A DNA stretch of 64,000 nucleotides from positions 40,708 through 104,707 of the forward strand of contig CANRIX010000005.1 in the NCBI GenBank assembly GCA_947630765.1. The letters run 5' to 3'. Made by a program: the position numbers and the translations under genes. Under the pieces are notes generated by a model that saw nothing but the letters and a program-made list of their open reading frames with translations, did not search any database and was not told the origin of the DNA. This document shows, in pieces, positions 42,717-51,476 of this stretch; the first letter of the stretch is position 1; every line of letters begins with the position of its first letter. This DNA is from an uncultured Clostridia bacterium. GTDB lineage: Bacteria > Bacillota > Clostridia > Oscillospirales > CAG-382.

Positions 42717-44093
42717 ATGAAACTTATCTACGGAGTCAAGGACAAACCCAAGTTCGGGCAGTTGGTCGTTTTTGCGATCCAGCAGCTGCTCGCGATCATG
42801 GCGGCGACGTTGGTCGTCCCGGTCATCACAAACGGCTCGGCGGGGCTGACCGGCGATGACGCGATGAGCACGGCGGCGGCGCTGCTCGGCGCCGGTCTGG
42901 GCACATTGGTCTATGTACTGTTTACGAAGGCGAAGAGCCCGGTGTTCCTCGGTTCGTCGTTCGCGTTCCTCGGTTCCATGGCGGCCGCGTTCGCGGGTGC
43001 GGTGTCGGTGCAGGTCGGCTACGTCGGTCTGATCCTCGGCGCGGTGTTCGCGGGGCTGGTGTACGTGGTGATCGCCCTGGTCGTCAAGCTGGTCGGCGCC
43101 GGTTGGGTCAATAAACTGATGCCCGCCGTGGTCATCGGGCCGACGGTCGCGATCATCGGGCTGTCGCTCGCCGGGAACGCCGTCGGGGATCTCCAGTCCG
43201 GCGGGGTGGAAGGCACGTCCGTCTACGTCGCGCTGGTCTGCGGATTGGTGACGCTCGCGGTGACCATGCTCTGCTCGACCTTCGGCAAGAAGATGGCACG
43301 GCTGATCCCGTTCATCATCGGCATCCTCGCCGGGTACGCCGTCGCCTGCGTCTTTACGGTCATCGGCAACGTCGCGGACATCGCCGAGCTCAAGGTCGTC
43401 GATTTTACCCCGTTCCAGAACCTGCTGGCCGACGGGAAAGTGACGCTCGAAACCTTCGTCTCCGTCCCGTCCATGACCTTCGTGACCGCTTTCAAGGGCG
43501 TCAAGGACCTCGACGCCGCTTACGTCGGTACGATCGCCGTCGCGTACATCCCGGTCGCGCTCGTGGTCTTCGCGGAGCACATCGCCGACCATAAGAACAT
43601 CTCCTCCATCATCGAGACCGACCTGCTCGAGGACCCGGGCCTGCATCGGACGCTGCTCGGCGACGGCGTCGGCTCCATGGTGGGCGCCTTCTTCGGCGGC
43701 TGCCCGAACACGACCTACGGCGAATCCGTCGGCTGCGTCGCGATCACCCGCAACGCTTCCGTCGCGACCATCGTCGCGGCGGCCGTCGGCGCGATCCTCA
43801 TCTCGTTCGTCAACCCGTTCGTGGCGTTCGTCAATTCCATCCCGTCCTGCGTGATGGGCGGCGTGTGCATGGCGCTCTACGGCTTCATCGCCGTCTCCGG
43901 CTTGAAAATGCTGCAGAAGGTCGACCTGGAGCAGAACGCAAACCTGTTCACGGCGTCGGTCATCTTCATCGCCGGCATCGGCGGGCTGACCGTCAGCTTC
44001 GGCAAGGTGACCATCACCTCCATCGCCTGTGCGCTGATCCTCGGGATCCTGACCAACCTCCTGCTTGCCCGCAAAAACCGCAAGGACGACTGA
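42717..44093 (+). CDS. uraA: Uracil permease, NCS2 family
   Basis: 458 residues, about 14 membrane segments; uracil:proton symport. Seen: KPKFGQLVVFAIQQLLAIMAAT start, FAEHIADHKN with the conserved Glu and His of UraA, and GGCPNTTYGESVG, the NCS2 signature. Start at 42717 (MKLIYGV) behind GAGAGGA. Sixteen bases before upp, forming an uptake-salvage pair. Confidence 0.93.
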   Translation: MKLIYGVKDKPKFGQLVVFAIQQLLAIMAATLVVPVITNGSAGLTGDDAMSTAAALLGAGLGTLVYVLFTKAKSPVFLGSSFAFLGSMAAAFAGAVSVQVGYVGLILGAVFAGLVYVVIALVVKLVGAGWVNKLMPAVVIGPTVAIIGLSLAGNAVGDLQSGGVEGTSVYVALVCGLVTLAVTMLCSTFGKKMARLIPFIIGILAGYAVACVFTVIGNVADIAELKVVDFTPFQNLLADGKVTLETFVSVPSMTFVTAFKGVKDLDAAYVGTIAVAYIPVALVVFAEHIADHKNISSIIETDLLEDPGLHRTLLGDGVGSMVGAFFGGCPNTTYGESVGCVAITRNASVATIVAAAVGAILISFVNPFVAFVNSIPSCVMGGVCMALYGFIAVSGLKMLQKVDLEQNANLFTASVIFIAGIGGLTVSFGKVTITSIACALILGILTNLLLARKNRKDD

Positions 44094-44108
44094 GAAAGGA
44101 AACAGATC

Positions 44109-44738
44109 ATGGCGGAACTGCATATCATCGACCACCCGCTGATTCAGCATAAACTCACCATCATGCGCAGCCGCAAGACCGGCTCGAAGGACTTCCGCGA
44201 GCTGCTGCGCGAGATCGCGATGCTCATGGGCTACGAGATCACGCGCGACCTCCCGCTCGAGGACGTGCGGATCGAGACCCCGCTCTGCCCGATGACCGCG
44301 AAGAAGATCTCCGGCAAGAAGCTGGCGATCGTCCCGATCCTGCGGGCGGGCATCGGCATGGTGGACGGGCTGCTCTCGCTCGTCCCGGTCGCCCGCGTCG
44401 GGCATATCGGCCTGTACCGCGACCCGGAAACGCATCTGCCGGTCGAATACTACTGCAAACTGCCGCCGGACGTGGCGGAGCGGACGGTCATTCTCGTCGA
44501 CCCGATGCTCGCGACCGGCGGGAGCGCGTCGGACGCGCTCTGCAAGCTCAAGGAGCGGGGCGTGACGGACATCCGGCTGATGTGTCTCGTCGGTGCGCCG
44601 GAGGGCGTCGCGAAGGTGCAGGCGGACCACCCGGACGTGCCGATCTACCTCGCCGCGCTCGACGAAAAGCTCAACGAGCACGCGTACATCCTGCCCGGTC
44701 TCGGCGACGCCGGGGACCGCATTTTCGGCACCATTTGA
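44109..44738 (+). CDS. upp: Uracil phosphoribosyltransferase
   Basis: 209 residues; uracil + PRPP to UMP. PRPP loop [15 protein letters not shown]-terminal [23 protein letters not shown] and C-terminal [16 protein letters not shown] typical of Upp. Ribosome site AAAGGAAA. Together with the permease it forms a pyrimidine salvage operon. Confidence 0.97.
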   Translation: MAELHIIDHPLIQHKLTIMRSRKTGSKDFRELLREIAMLMGYEITRDLPLEDVRIETPLCPMTAKKISGKKLAIVPILRAGIGMVDGLLSLVPVARVGHIGLYRDPETHLPVEYYCKLPPDVAERTVILVDPMLATGGSASDALCKLKERGVTDIRLMCLVGAPEGVAKVQADHPDVPIYLAALDEKLNEHAYILPGLGDAGDRIFGTI

Positions 44739-44812
44739 CCCTTCTTGCGCCCGTCTTTGCAAGGGAAAGACGCGGAAATTGCAGATTTTTTGAGAAAATT
44801 TCGCTTTTCCTC

Positions 44813-44841
44813 TTGACTTTACGGCGGGAATATGATATATT
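44813..44841 (+). promoter_or_regulatory. Promoter of the peptide-transporter operon
   Basis: TTGACT, 17-bp spacer, TATATT. A GC-rich leader of about 208 bases lies before the start at 45050; it has GCCGC/GCGGC pairing near 44964-44990 but no recognised riboswitch or T-box. Confidence 0.75.
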
Positions 44842-45049
44842 GATAGCGTGAACTTTCTTTTTCCATGCCGTTTGCCGAGCGGATCGGGGGTCCCCGGCGG
44901 GACGGCGCTTCCTCGCGGATGCTTTCGGGCGTCCCGTCCGAAAAAAGCCGGGGCGGGAGAACAGCCGCGTGGGTGCGTCGCAGCGGCGTGCGAAAAGGGG
45001 AGCGAAACAAGGCTCAAATCCAAATTCAAAAATGGAGGTTATTTTCAGC

Positions 45050-47320
45050 ATGAAAACAAAAGTTCTTGCGCTTCTGCTTGTCCTGCTGATGCTCGTCCCG
45101 TGCGTCCTTGCGGCCTGCGGCGACAAAGAGGGCACCAACAGCACGTCCAGCGGCGCGACGGCGAATGAATCCACTGGCGATTCTTCGGACGCTTCGTCCG
45201 GAGCGACCACGGATACATCCACCGAAACGGTCACGAAAGACTACGACATGCCCGAACAGGACGAAAGCGTTCTCGACGAGGACTGGAACAAGGTCATCAT
45301 CGGCAGCACGACCGACCTGTCCGGTGATTTCCGTTTCCCGGGCTACGGCGGCTCTTCTGCCGTCGCGTCTGACATCGACATCAACAACCTGACTGTCGGT
45401 TACAGCACGATGGAAGTCGATCGCTACGGTGCGTATCAGTGGAACGAAACGGCTGTCGCTTCCCACACCGAAGAGGAAGATTCCGACGGCAACTTCGTCA
45501 TCACCGTCAAGATCAACGAAGGCCTGAAGTTCAGCGACGGTACCGAGGTCAAGGCGGTCAACTACCTCGCCTATGTCCTCGCGTACTCCTCCCCGGTCGT
45601 CAAGGCCAACAAACACCCGGCTATGGCCGGCAACGCGTTCGTCGGCTTCAACGATTTCAACAACTATTCCGGCGAAGGCTCGCCCGCTGAGGTCAAGGAC
45701 GAGGACGGCAACGTGGTTGCCCACCCCTGCAAGGAATTCAAGGGTATCCGTCTGCTCGGCGACTACGAGTTCTCCATCACGATCGCTGCGCCTACCTATT
45801 ATCCGTATTACTATGCGGACACCTACGGCGCCATTTCCCCGTATCCGCTCGACCTGATCGTCGGCGAAGGCGTCGAAGTGAAGGACGACGGCAACGGCGC
45901 GTACCTGACCGACGCTTGGTATGCCAAGGCTGACGGTTCGACCGATGACGCTCTGCTGTGGGCGAAGGCCGACCTCCTGAAGGAAGCGCGTTACGACGTT
46001 TCGAAGTATGCGTTCTCCGGCCCGTATGTGATCTCCAACTGGGATTCCTCCACGAAGGAAATCACCCTGAAGGTCAATAAGTACTATGCCGGCAACTGGG
46101 AAGGCCAGAAGCCCCCGATCGGCACCATCGTTTACACGAAGGTCGTCCAGGAAACCCAGATGGACGCCATCAAGAACGGTCAGGTCGATATCATCTCGGG
46201 TCTGACCGGCGGCGACGTCGTTAATGCCGCGATTGATCTTGCCAAGACCGACGGCTTCAGCGAGTGCCACTATGACCGCGCCGGCTACGGTAAGATCCAG
46301 TTTGACTGCGACTTCTCCCCGGCGATGTTCACGGAAGTCCGCCAGGCGGTTTCCTACCTCATCAACAAGGAAGAATTTGCTTCGACGTTCACGGGCGGCT
46401 ACGGTGCGGTCGTTTACGGTCCGTACGCGGTGGTCATGCCCCAGTACAAGGATGTCGAGCAGGATCTCCAGATCGAGCCGTATGACTACTCGATCGCGAA
46501 CGCCAAGAAGGTCCTCGAGGATGGCGGCTGGGTCTACAACTCCAAGGGCGAAGCCTATGCCGAAGGCGGCACCGGCGTTGACAGCGTCCGCTACAAGAAG
46601 CTGGAAGGCGACGAAGCGTCCGAAGCGAACATCGCGTTCGCGTCCGTCTCCAACGACGACGGTATCACCTACAAGACCGTGAAGGTCGGCGACGACTACT
46701 ACATGCCGCTGGTCCTCAACTGGTTCGGTACCGATAACAACAACGTCACCGATATGCTGTCTGCGATCCTCGTCAGCGGCGACGGTCCCAAGCAGATCGG
46801 CATGGTCGTCCGCAGCACGACCGGCGACTTCGACGCTCTGACCGGTCAGGTCTACCGTGACCCGGATTACGGTTACGCAGATCCTCCGAAATACAGCATG
46901 TACAACCTCGCGACCGGCTGGAACTCCGCGATCTATGATTACGCGTTCAACTGGCGTCTTGATCCGGCTTGGTTCGACAACTCGGTCAACAAGCTGTACG
47001 ATGAGTACGACGTCGCGTTCCCGTACGACGAACACACGGGTCTGACCTACGAGGAAGCGATGGAGCAGTCCGACGGCAAGCTCGGTATGGACTATCTGTC
47101 GATGGCGATGGTGTACTCCGTCGAACCCGGCGACACCGAGAACTACAACAAGTGGTGGAAGGCGTACATCGAGAGATGGAACTACCTCGAGCCGGATATC
47201 CCGCTTTACGGCAACGTGTACTACGACCTCTACAACTCCAAGATCGAGCATCTGCAGACCTCCGCGTACTTTGGTCCGGCCAGCGCGGTCCTGTACTGCA
47301 CGGTCAAGAAGCCCGCGTAA
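45050..47320 (+). CDS. Oligopeptide ABC transporter substrate-binding lipoprotein
   Basis: 756 residues; SBP_bac_5-type receptor. Lipobox LAAC at about 18-21, a Ser/Thr linker, then the DppA/OppA fold (VKINEGLKFSDGTEVKAVNYLAYVLAYS in parts, PYVISNWD, VRQAVSYLINKEEF). About 200 residues longer than a typical OppA, mostly in the middle. Strong GGAGG site; codons are more biased than in neighbours, suggesting high expression. A hairpin behind it probably makes it more abundant than the permeases. Peptide substrate is inferred from family. Confidence 0.9.
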   Translation: MKTKVLALLLVLLMLVPCVLAACGDKEGTNSTSSGATANESTGDSSDASSGATTDTSTETVTKDYDMPEQDESVLDEDWNKVIIGSTTDLSGDFRFPGYGGSSAVASDIDINNLTVGYSTMEVDRYGAYQWNETAVASHTEEEDSDGNFVITVKINEGLKFSDGTEVKAVNYLAYVLAYSSPVVKANKHPAMAGNAFVGFNDFNNYSGEGSPAEVKDEDGNVVAHPCKEFKGIRLLGDYEFSITIAAPTYYPYYYADTYGAISPYPLDLIVGEGVEVKDDGNGAYLTDAWYAKADGSTDDALLWAKADLLKEARYDVSKYAFSGPYVISNWDSSTKEITLKVNKYYAGNWEGQKPPIGTIVYTKVVQETQMDAIKNGQVDIISGLTGGDVVNAAIDLAKTDGFSECHYDRAGYGKIQFDCDFSPAMFTEVRQAVSYLINKEEFASTFTGGYGAVVYGPYAVVMPQYKDVEQDLQIEPYDYSIANAKKVLEDGGWVYNSKGEAYAEGGTGVDSVRYKKLEGDEASEANIAFASVSNDDGITYKTVKVGDDYYMPLVLNWFGTDNNNVTDMLSAILVSGDGPKQIGMVVRSTTGDFDALTGQVYRDPDYGYADPPKYSMYNLATGWNSAIYDYAFNWRLDPAWFDNSVNKLYDEYDVAFPYDEHTGLTYEEAMEQSDGKLGMDYLSMAMVYSVEPGDTENYNKWWKAYIERWNYLEPDIPLYGNVYYDLYNSKIEHLQTSAYFGPASAVLYCTVKKPA

Positions 47321-47375
47321 GGCGCGAACAATCAGCAAACAATAACGATTCCGGCTTAACCCGGATTTGGGCAAT

Positions 47376-47396
47376 GGGGCGGTGTTTCACCGCCCC
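47376..47396 (+). terminator. Intercistronic hairpin after the substrate-binding protein
   Basis: GGGGCGGTG-TTT-CACCGCCCC perfect 9-bp stem, with only GTTTGT after it; likely a partial terminator or mRNA 3'-end stabiliser. Confidence 0.65.
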
Positions 47397-47449
47397 GTTT
47401 GTCGTATGGACCGGGTTCTCCGACGGACGGGGTCGGGAAAGAGGTGTAT

Positions 47450-48502
47450 ATGGGAAAATATATATTGAGGCGTATCGGATATATGCTGCTGGTGTTCGTG
47501 ATCCTTTCGATGCTGCTGTATCTGATCTACAACCTGATCCCTTTCAATCGCGCCAACGCGATCGCGGAGCAGTATAAAGCCGCCTACAAGAATAACCCGG
47601 AAGGTTTGGAAAAGCTCAAACTGGAAAAGGAAATCGAGCTGGGGCTGAAAAAATACGACGAAAACGGGGAACCGCAGAAAGTCGGCATATTCATGCGATA
47701 CCTCGGCTGGCTGGGGCTTGCGCCGGTCAACGGGCAGTACAATGGGATTCTGCAGGGCAACTTCGGTATAAGCTACCAGTATAACGAACGGCCCGTTCTG
47801 GAAGTCCTCGCGGAGCCGATGCAGAACACGATGTTCCTGAATATCTTCTCGGTCATTCTGGCGCTGGCGGTGACCATCCCGCTCGGGATTTTCTGCGCGG
47901 TGCACCGCGGCAGCAAGCGGGACAGCGCGATCCAGGTGTTCACGATCGTCGGGTACAGTATCCCGTTCTTCATCATCGCGATCCTGTTCATCTGGCTCTT
48001 TGCGAGTACGCTCGGCTGGTTCCCGGTCAGCGGCATGAAGACGCCGGGCAGCGATTACACCGGCATGCAGAAGTTTTTAGACCAGCTGTATTACATGGCG
48101 CTGCCGCTGATCGTCATGACCTTCGGGTCGCTCGGCGGTATGACGCGGTACGTCCGCGCGTCCATGACGGAAGCGCTGACGATGGACTGCGTGCGCACGG
48201 CGCGTGCGAAGGGCGTCAAGGAAAAGGTCGTCGTGTACAGCCACGCCTGGCGCAACGCGCTCATCCCGGTCATCACGCTGGTGATCGGGTGGTTCATCAG
48301 CATCTTTGCCGGTTCGATCATGCTGGAAAACATCTTCGGACTCAACGGCATGGGAAAAATTCTGATCCAATCCCTGACCGCGAACGATCTGGACATGGTT
48401 CTGTGTCTGGAGCTGTTCTACGCGTCCATCGGGCTGCTCGGCAACCTGATCGTGGACATCGCGTATGGGATCGCCGACCCGCGGATCCGGGTCAATAAGT
48501 GA
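47450..48502 (+). CDS. oppB: Peptide ABC transporter permease, OppB/DppB type
   Basis: 350 residues, six segments. N-terminal KYILRRIGYMLLVFVILSML, an extracellular loop of about 100 residues (about 35-135) and the permease core with the EAA loop CVRTARAKGVKEKVVVYSHAWRN read in parts (TARAKGV, HAWRNALIPV). Start at 47450 behind GAAAGAGGTG. Ordinary length for OppB with a modestly long first loop. Confidence 0.92.
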   Translation: MGKYILRRIGYMLLVFVILSMLLYLIYNLIPFNRANAIAEQYKAAYKNNPEGLEKLKLEKEIELGLKKYDENGEPQKVGIFMRYLGWLGLAPVNGQYNGILQGNFGISYQYNERPVLEVLAEPMQNTMFLNIFSVILALAVTIPLGIFCAVHRGSKRDSAIQVFTIVGYSIPFFIIAILFIWLFASTLGWFPVSGMKTPGSDYTGMQKFLDQLYYMALPLIVMTFGSLGGMTRYVRASMTEALTMDCVRTARAKGVKEKVVVYSHAWRNALIPVITLVIGWFISIFAGSIMLENIFGLNGMGKILIQSLTANDLDMVLCLELFYASIGLLGNLIVDIAYGIADPRIRVNK

Positions 48503-48516
48503 GGGAGGGCAAGCGA

Positions 48517-50463
48517 ATGGCAGAAAAAAAGAAAACCTCCCGCAAAGCGGCTGCACCGCTCCGCTGGCTCAAGCGCGGCGTCCTCGGCGGCTCGAAGGAG
48601 CTTTCGCCGGAAAACGAGCGGTATGACAGCCCCGGCAAACTGGCATTCAAGCGGTTTTTCCGCCGTCCGTCCGCGTGCGTCGCGACGGCCGTGCTGATTT
48701 GCCTGTTCCTGTTCGTCTTTATCGGGCCGATCTTCGACCCGTTTGTTCCCGGCTATACGGAGCCGATGATGCAGAACGTATCGCCGGGCTATACGATGAT
48801 GTCCGTCCCGTCGGAGCTTGCGGATTCGGTCAAGGAGATCTCCTCCTACGGCAAGTTCAGCGTGGGCGTGAACAACGAGGGCAAGGCGTTCCTTTGGGGG
48901 TATACGGGGTTCCAGTCCGGCGATGAATCGCTGGAGATCCCGGAGGAAGTCGCCAATGATAAGATCGCGCACATCGCCGCCGGCGCGGACCACATCGTCG
49001 CGATCAGCGAAAGCGGCAAGGTCTACGCGTGGGGTAATAAGCGCAACGGGCAGTTCGAAGGCATCGGCAGTCTGACGGAGTCGATGGTCGAGGAGGAGCC
49101 GGAGGAGCTGCTGACGAACGGCGTCGACGCATCGCAGGTCAAGCAATTGGTCTGCGGCAACCAGATGTCGGCGATCGTCATGAACGACGGCAAATTTTAC
49201 ATCTGGGGCAACAAGGCGAACGGTGCGTCGAACCTCAATTCGCTGATGCGTCCGGGCGTCGGGCGGATCGAAAAGCTGGTTTTCACCTCGAGCAAGGTGC
49301 TCGGCATGACGCAGGACGGCAAGCTGCTGCTGCTGAATGCGGGCAGCTTCGTCAATTACGAGTCCAAGGACGGCATCGTGGAAACGATGGAGTATGTCGG
49401 CGAGCGCAAGGTCGTCGATATCGCCGCGATCGGTTCGAGCGCGGCCGTGCTGCTGGAGGACGGGGAGATCCTCGTGCTCGGCGGCAACGCGAACCTGAAC
49501 GTCCCGCAGATCCCGGAAGGGGATAAGGCGGTGGCGCTGTCCGGCGGTGCGAAGCATTTTTCGCTGCTGACCGAGCAGGGACGCGTCTACTGCTGGGGGG
49601 ACAACACCCTCGGGCAGACCGATACGCCGGATTCCATGACGGAAGCGGGCGCCGCGGACCAGTTGTTCTCGGTCGGCTTCCAGAATTACGCGGTCAAGGA
49701 CGGCAAGCTGGTTGAAAAATGGGGCCACAGCGGGTACCTGATGGGCACCGACGAGCTGGGACGCAGCATTTTCAACCGCGTGCTGAACGGCGGCCGCATG
49801 ACCATGACCATCGGTGCGGTGGCGGTCATCGTTTCGTCCATCATCGGCATCATCATCGGCTGCGTTTCTGGCTATTTCGGCGGGAAGGTCGATATGGCGC
49901 TCATGCGCGTGACGGAGATCTTCGGGTCTATCCCGTTCCTGCCGTTCGCGATCATCCTGTCGTCCATTTTCCAGGGCGGTGAGGTGGACATCTTCGGCAT
50001 GACCATCACCGTGACGGAGGACCGACGGATCTTCATCATCATGATCATTCTCGGTCTGCTTTCCTGGACCGGGCTTGCGCGGTTGGTGCGCGGGCAGGTG
50101 CTGGCGGAGCGCGAGAAGGAGTTCGTCACGGCGGCGAAGTCCATGGGCATCCGGGAGCGTCGGATCGCCTTCAAGCACATCCTGCCGAACGTCATTTCGG
50201 TCATTCTGGTCTCCATGACGCTGGATTTCGCGAGCTGCATGCTGACGGAGTCCTCGCTGTCCTACTTAGGCTTCGGCGTGAAGCTCCCGCGTCCGACGTG
50301 GGGCAACATGCTCAACGGCTGTAACGACGCCATCGTCATCCAGTCCTACTGGTGGAGATGGGTGTTCCCCGCCCTGTTCCTGTCTGTGGCGGTCATTTGT
50401 ATCAACGTCATCGGCGACACCCTGCGTGACGTCCTTGACCCGAAGTCGGAGGTGGATCGGTAA
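48517..50463 (+). CDS. oppC: Peptide ABC transporter permease, OppC type, with an RCC1-like beta-propeller insertion
   Basis: 648 residues against about 300 for normal OppC. A cytoplasmic N-tail and first membrane segment (about 52-73) are followed by about 300 residues (106-406) made of six or seven RCC1-like units, each with a hydrophobic strand, a Gly turn and a W-G strand: GKAFLWGYT, GKVYAWGNKRNGQF, GKFYIWGNKANGAS, GKLLLLNAG, GEILVLGGNA and GRVYCWGDNTLGQT. The permease core resumes at GTDELGRSIFNRVL (about 410) and has the EAA loop AAKSMGIRERRIAFKHILPN. The insert sits where OppC has its external loop, so it should face outside. Start ATG chosen for GGGAGGGC. The reading frame is unbroken. 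Confidence 0.9.
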   Translation: MAEKKKTSRKAAAPLRWLKRGVLGGSKELSPENERYDSPGKLAFKRFFRRPSACVATAVLICLFLFVFIGPIFDPFVPGYTEPMMQNVSPGYTMMSVPSELADSVKEISSYGKFSVGVNNEGKAFLWGYTGFQSGDESLEIPEEVANDKIAHIAAGADHIVAISESGKVYAWGNKRNGQFEGIGSLTESMVEEEPEELLTNGVDASQVKQLVCGNQMSAIVMNDGKFYIWGNKANGASNLNSLMRPGVGRIEKLVFTSSKVLGMTQDGKLLLLNAGSFVNYESKDGIVETMEYVGERKVVDIAAIGSSAAVLLEDGEILVLGGNANLNVPQIPEGDKAVALSGGAKHFSLLTEQGRVYCWGDNTLGQTDTPDSMTEAGAADQLFSVGFQNYAVKDGKLVEKWGHSGYLMGTDELGRSIFNRVLNGGRMTMTIGAVAVIVSSIIGIIIGCVSGYFGGKVDMALMRVTEIFGSIPFLPFAIILSSIFQGGEVDIFGMTITVTEDRRIFIIMIILGLLSWTGLARLVRGQVLAEREKEFVTAAKSMGIRERRIAFKHILPNVISVILVSMTLDFASCMLTESSLSYLGFGVKLPRPTWGNMLNGCNDAIVIQSYWWRWVFPALFLSVAVICINVIGDTLRDVLDPKSEVDR

Positions 50464-51476
50464 TGGCATTGCTGGAAGTCAAGAACCTGCATACCTATTT
50501 TAAGACCCGAAACGGCACGGTCAAGGCGGTCAACGACGTTTCGTATAAGCTCGAAAAGGGCAGGACGCTCGGCATCGTCGGCGAAAGCGGCTCGGGCAAG
50601 AGCGTTTCCGCCATGAGCATCCTGCGTCTGCTGGACGCGAACGGCTATATCGCCGACGGCTCCGTCCAGTTCGACGGCAAGGAGCTGACGACGCTGCCGA
50701 TGAAGGAGATGTACCATATCCGCGGCAACCGCATTTCGGTCATTTTCCAGGAGCCGATGACCTCGCTCAACCCGGTCTTTTCGGTCAAGCGGCAGCTTTC
50801 CGAGCCGTTCATCATCCACCAGGGGATGAACAAGAAGCAGGCGGCCGAAAAGTGCATCGAAATGCTCAAGTCCGTGCAGATCCCGAACCCGGAGTCGGTT
50901 GCGCGGCAGTATCCGCACCAGCTTTCGGGCGGGATGCGGCAGCGCGTCATGATCGCGATGGCGCTGGCTTGCAAGCCGGACATCCTGATCGCCGACGAGC
51001 CGACGACGGCGCTGGACGTGACCATCCAGGCGCAGATCCTGCGGCTGATGAACGAATTGCAGGAGGAGAACGGGACGTCCATCCTGTTCATCACGCACGA
51101 CCTCGGGGTCATCAACGAGATGGCGGACGACGTGGTCGTGATGTACTGCGGGCAGGTGGTCGAGCAGGCCCCGGCGAAGGTCATCTTCACGGACTGTCCG
51201 CAGAGCCACCCGTATACCGAGGGGTTGATGTATTCCATTCCCCGGCTCAACGACGACCGGGCGAAGCTGGATCCGATCCCCGGCGTCGTGCCGCACCCGT
51301 TGGATCTCCCGAAGGGCTGCAAGTTCGCCCCGCGGTGCAAGTACTGCACGAAGAAGTGCCTCGAGGAGGAGCCGCAGCTGCTGCCGGTGAGCGAAAATCA
51401 GCTCGTCCGCTGCTTCTACCCCGAAAAATCCGAAAGGGGGAGCGCAGAACATGCAAAAATTACTGTCCATCAGTGA
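50463..51476 (+). CDS. oppD: Peptide ABC transporter ATPase, OppD type
   Basis: 337 residues. Walker A GESGSGKS, Q-loop FQEPMTSLNP, signature LSGGMRQR, Walker B LIADEPTTALD, H-loop ITHD, and a C-terminal Cys cluster (CKFAPRCKYCTKKC) that binds an iron-sulphur cluster in this family. Start overlaps the permease stop (TAATG). Normal length, unlike its partner OppF. Confidence 0.95.
   Translation: MALLEVKNLHTYFKTRNGTVKAVNDVSYKLEKGRTLGIVGESGSGKSVSAMSILRLLDANGYIADGSVQFDGKELTTLPMKEMYHIRGNRISVIFQEPMTSLNPVFSVKRQLSEPFIIHQGMNKKQAAEKCIEMLKSVQIPNPESVARQYPHQLSGGMRQRVMIAMALACKPDILIADEPTTALDVTIQAQILRLMNELQEENGTSILFITHDLGVINEMADDVVVMYCGQVVEQAPAKVIFTDCPQSHPYTEGLMYSIPRLNDDRAKLDPIPGVVPHPLDLPKGCKFAPRCKYCTKKCLEEEPQLLPVSENQLVRCFYPEKSERGSAEHAKITVHQ

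Noticed and set aside
44940..45010. T-box-like GGGTG-C-GTCGC in the opp leader
   Set aside because: It lacks the full GGTGG-ACCGCG antiterminator block and no specifier loop was found.
48499..48516. GTG start six codons upstream for oppC
   Set aside because: That stretch is the ribosome site (GGGAGGGC) for the ATG at 48517.
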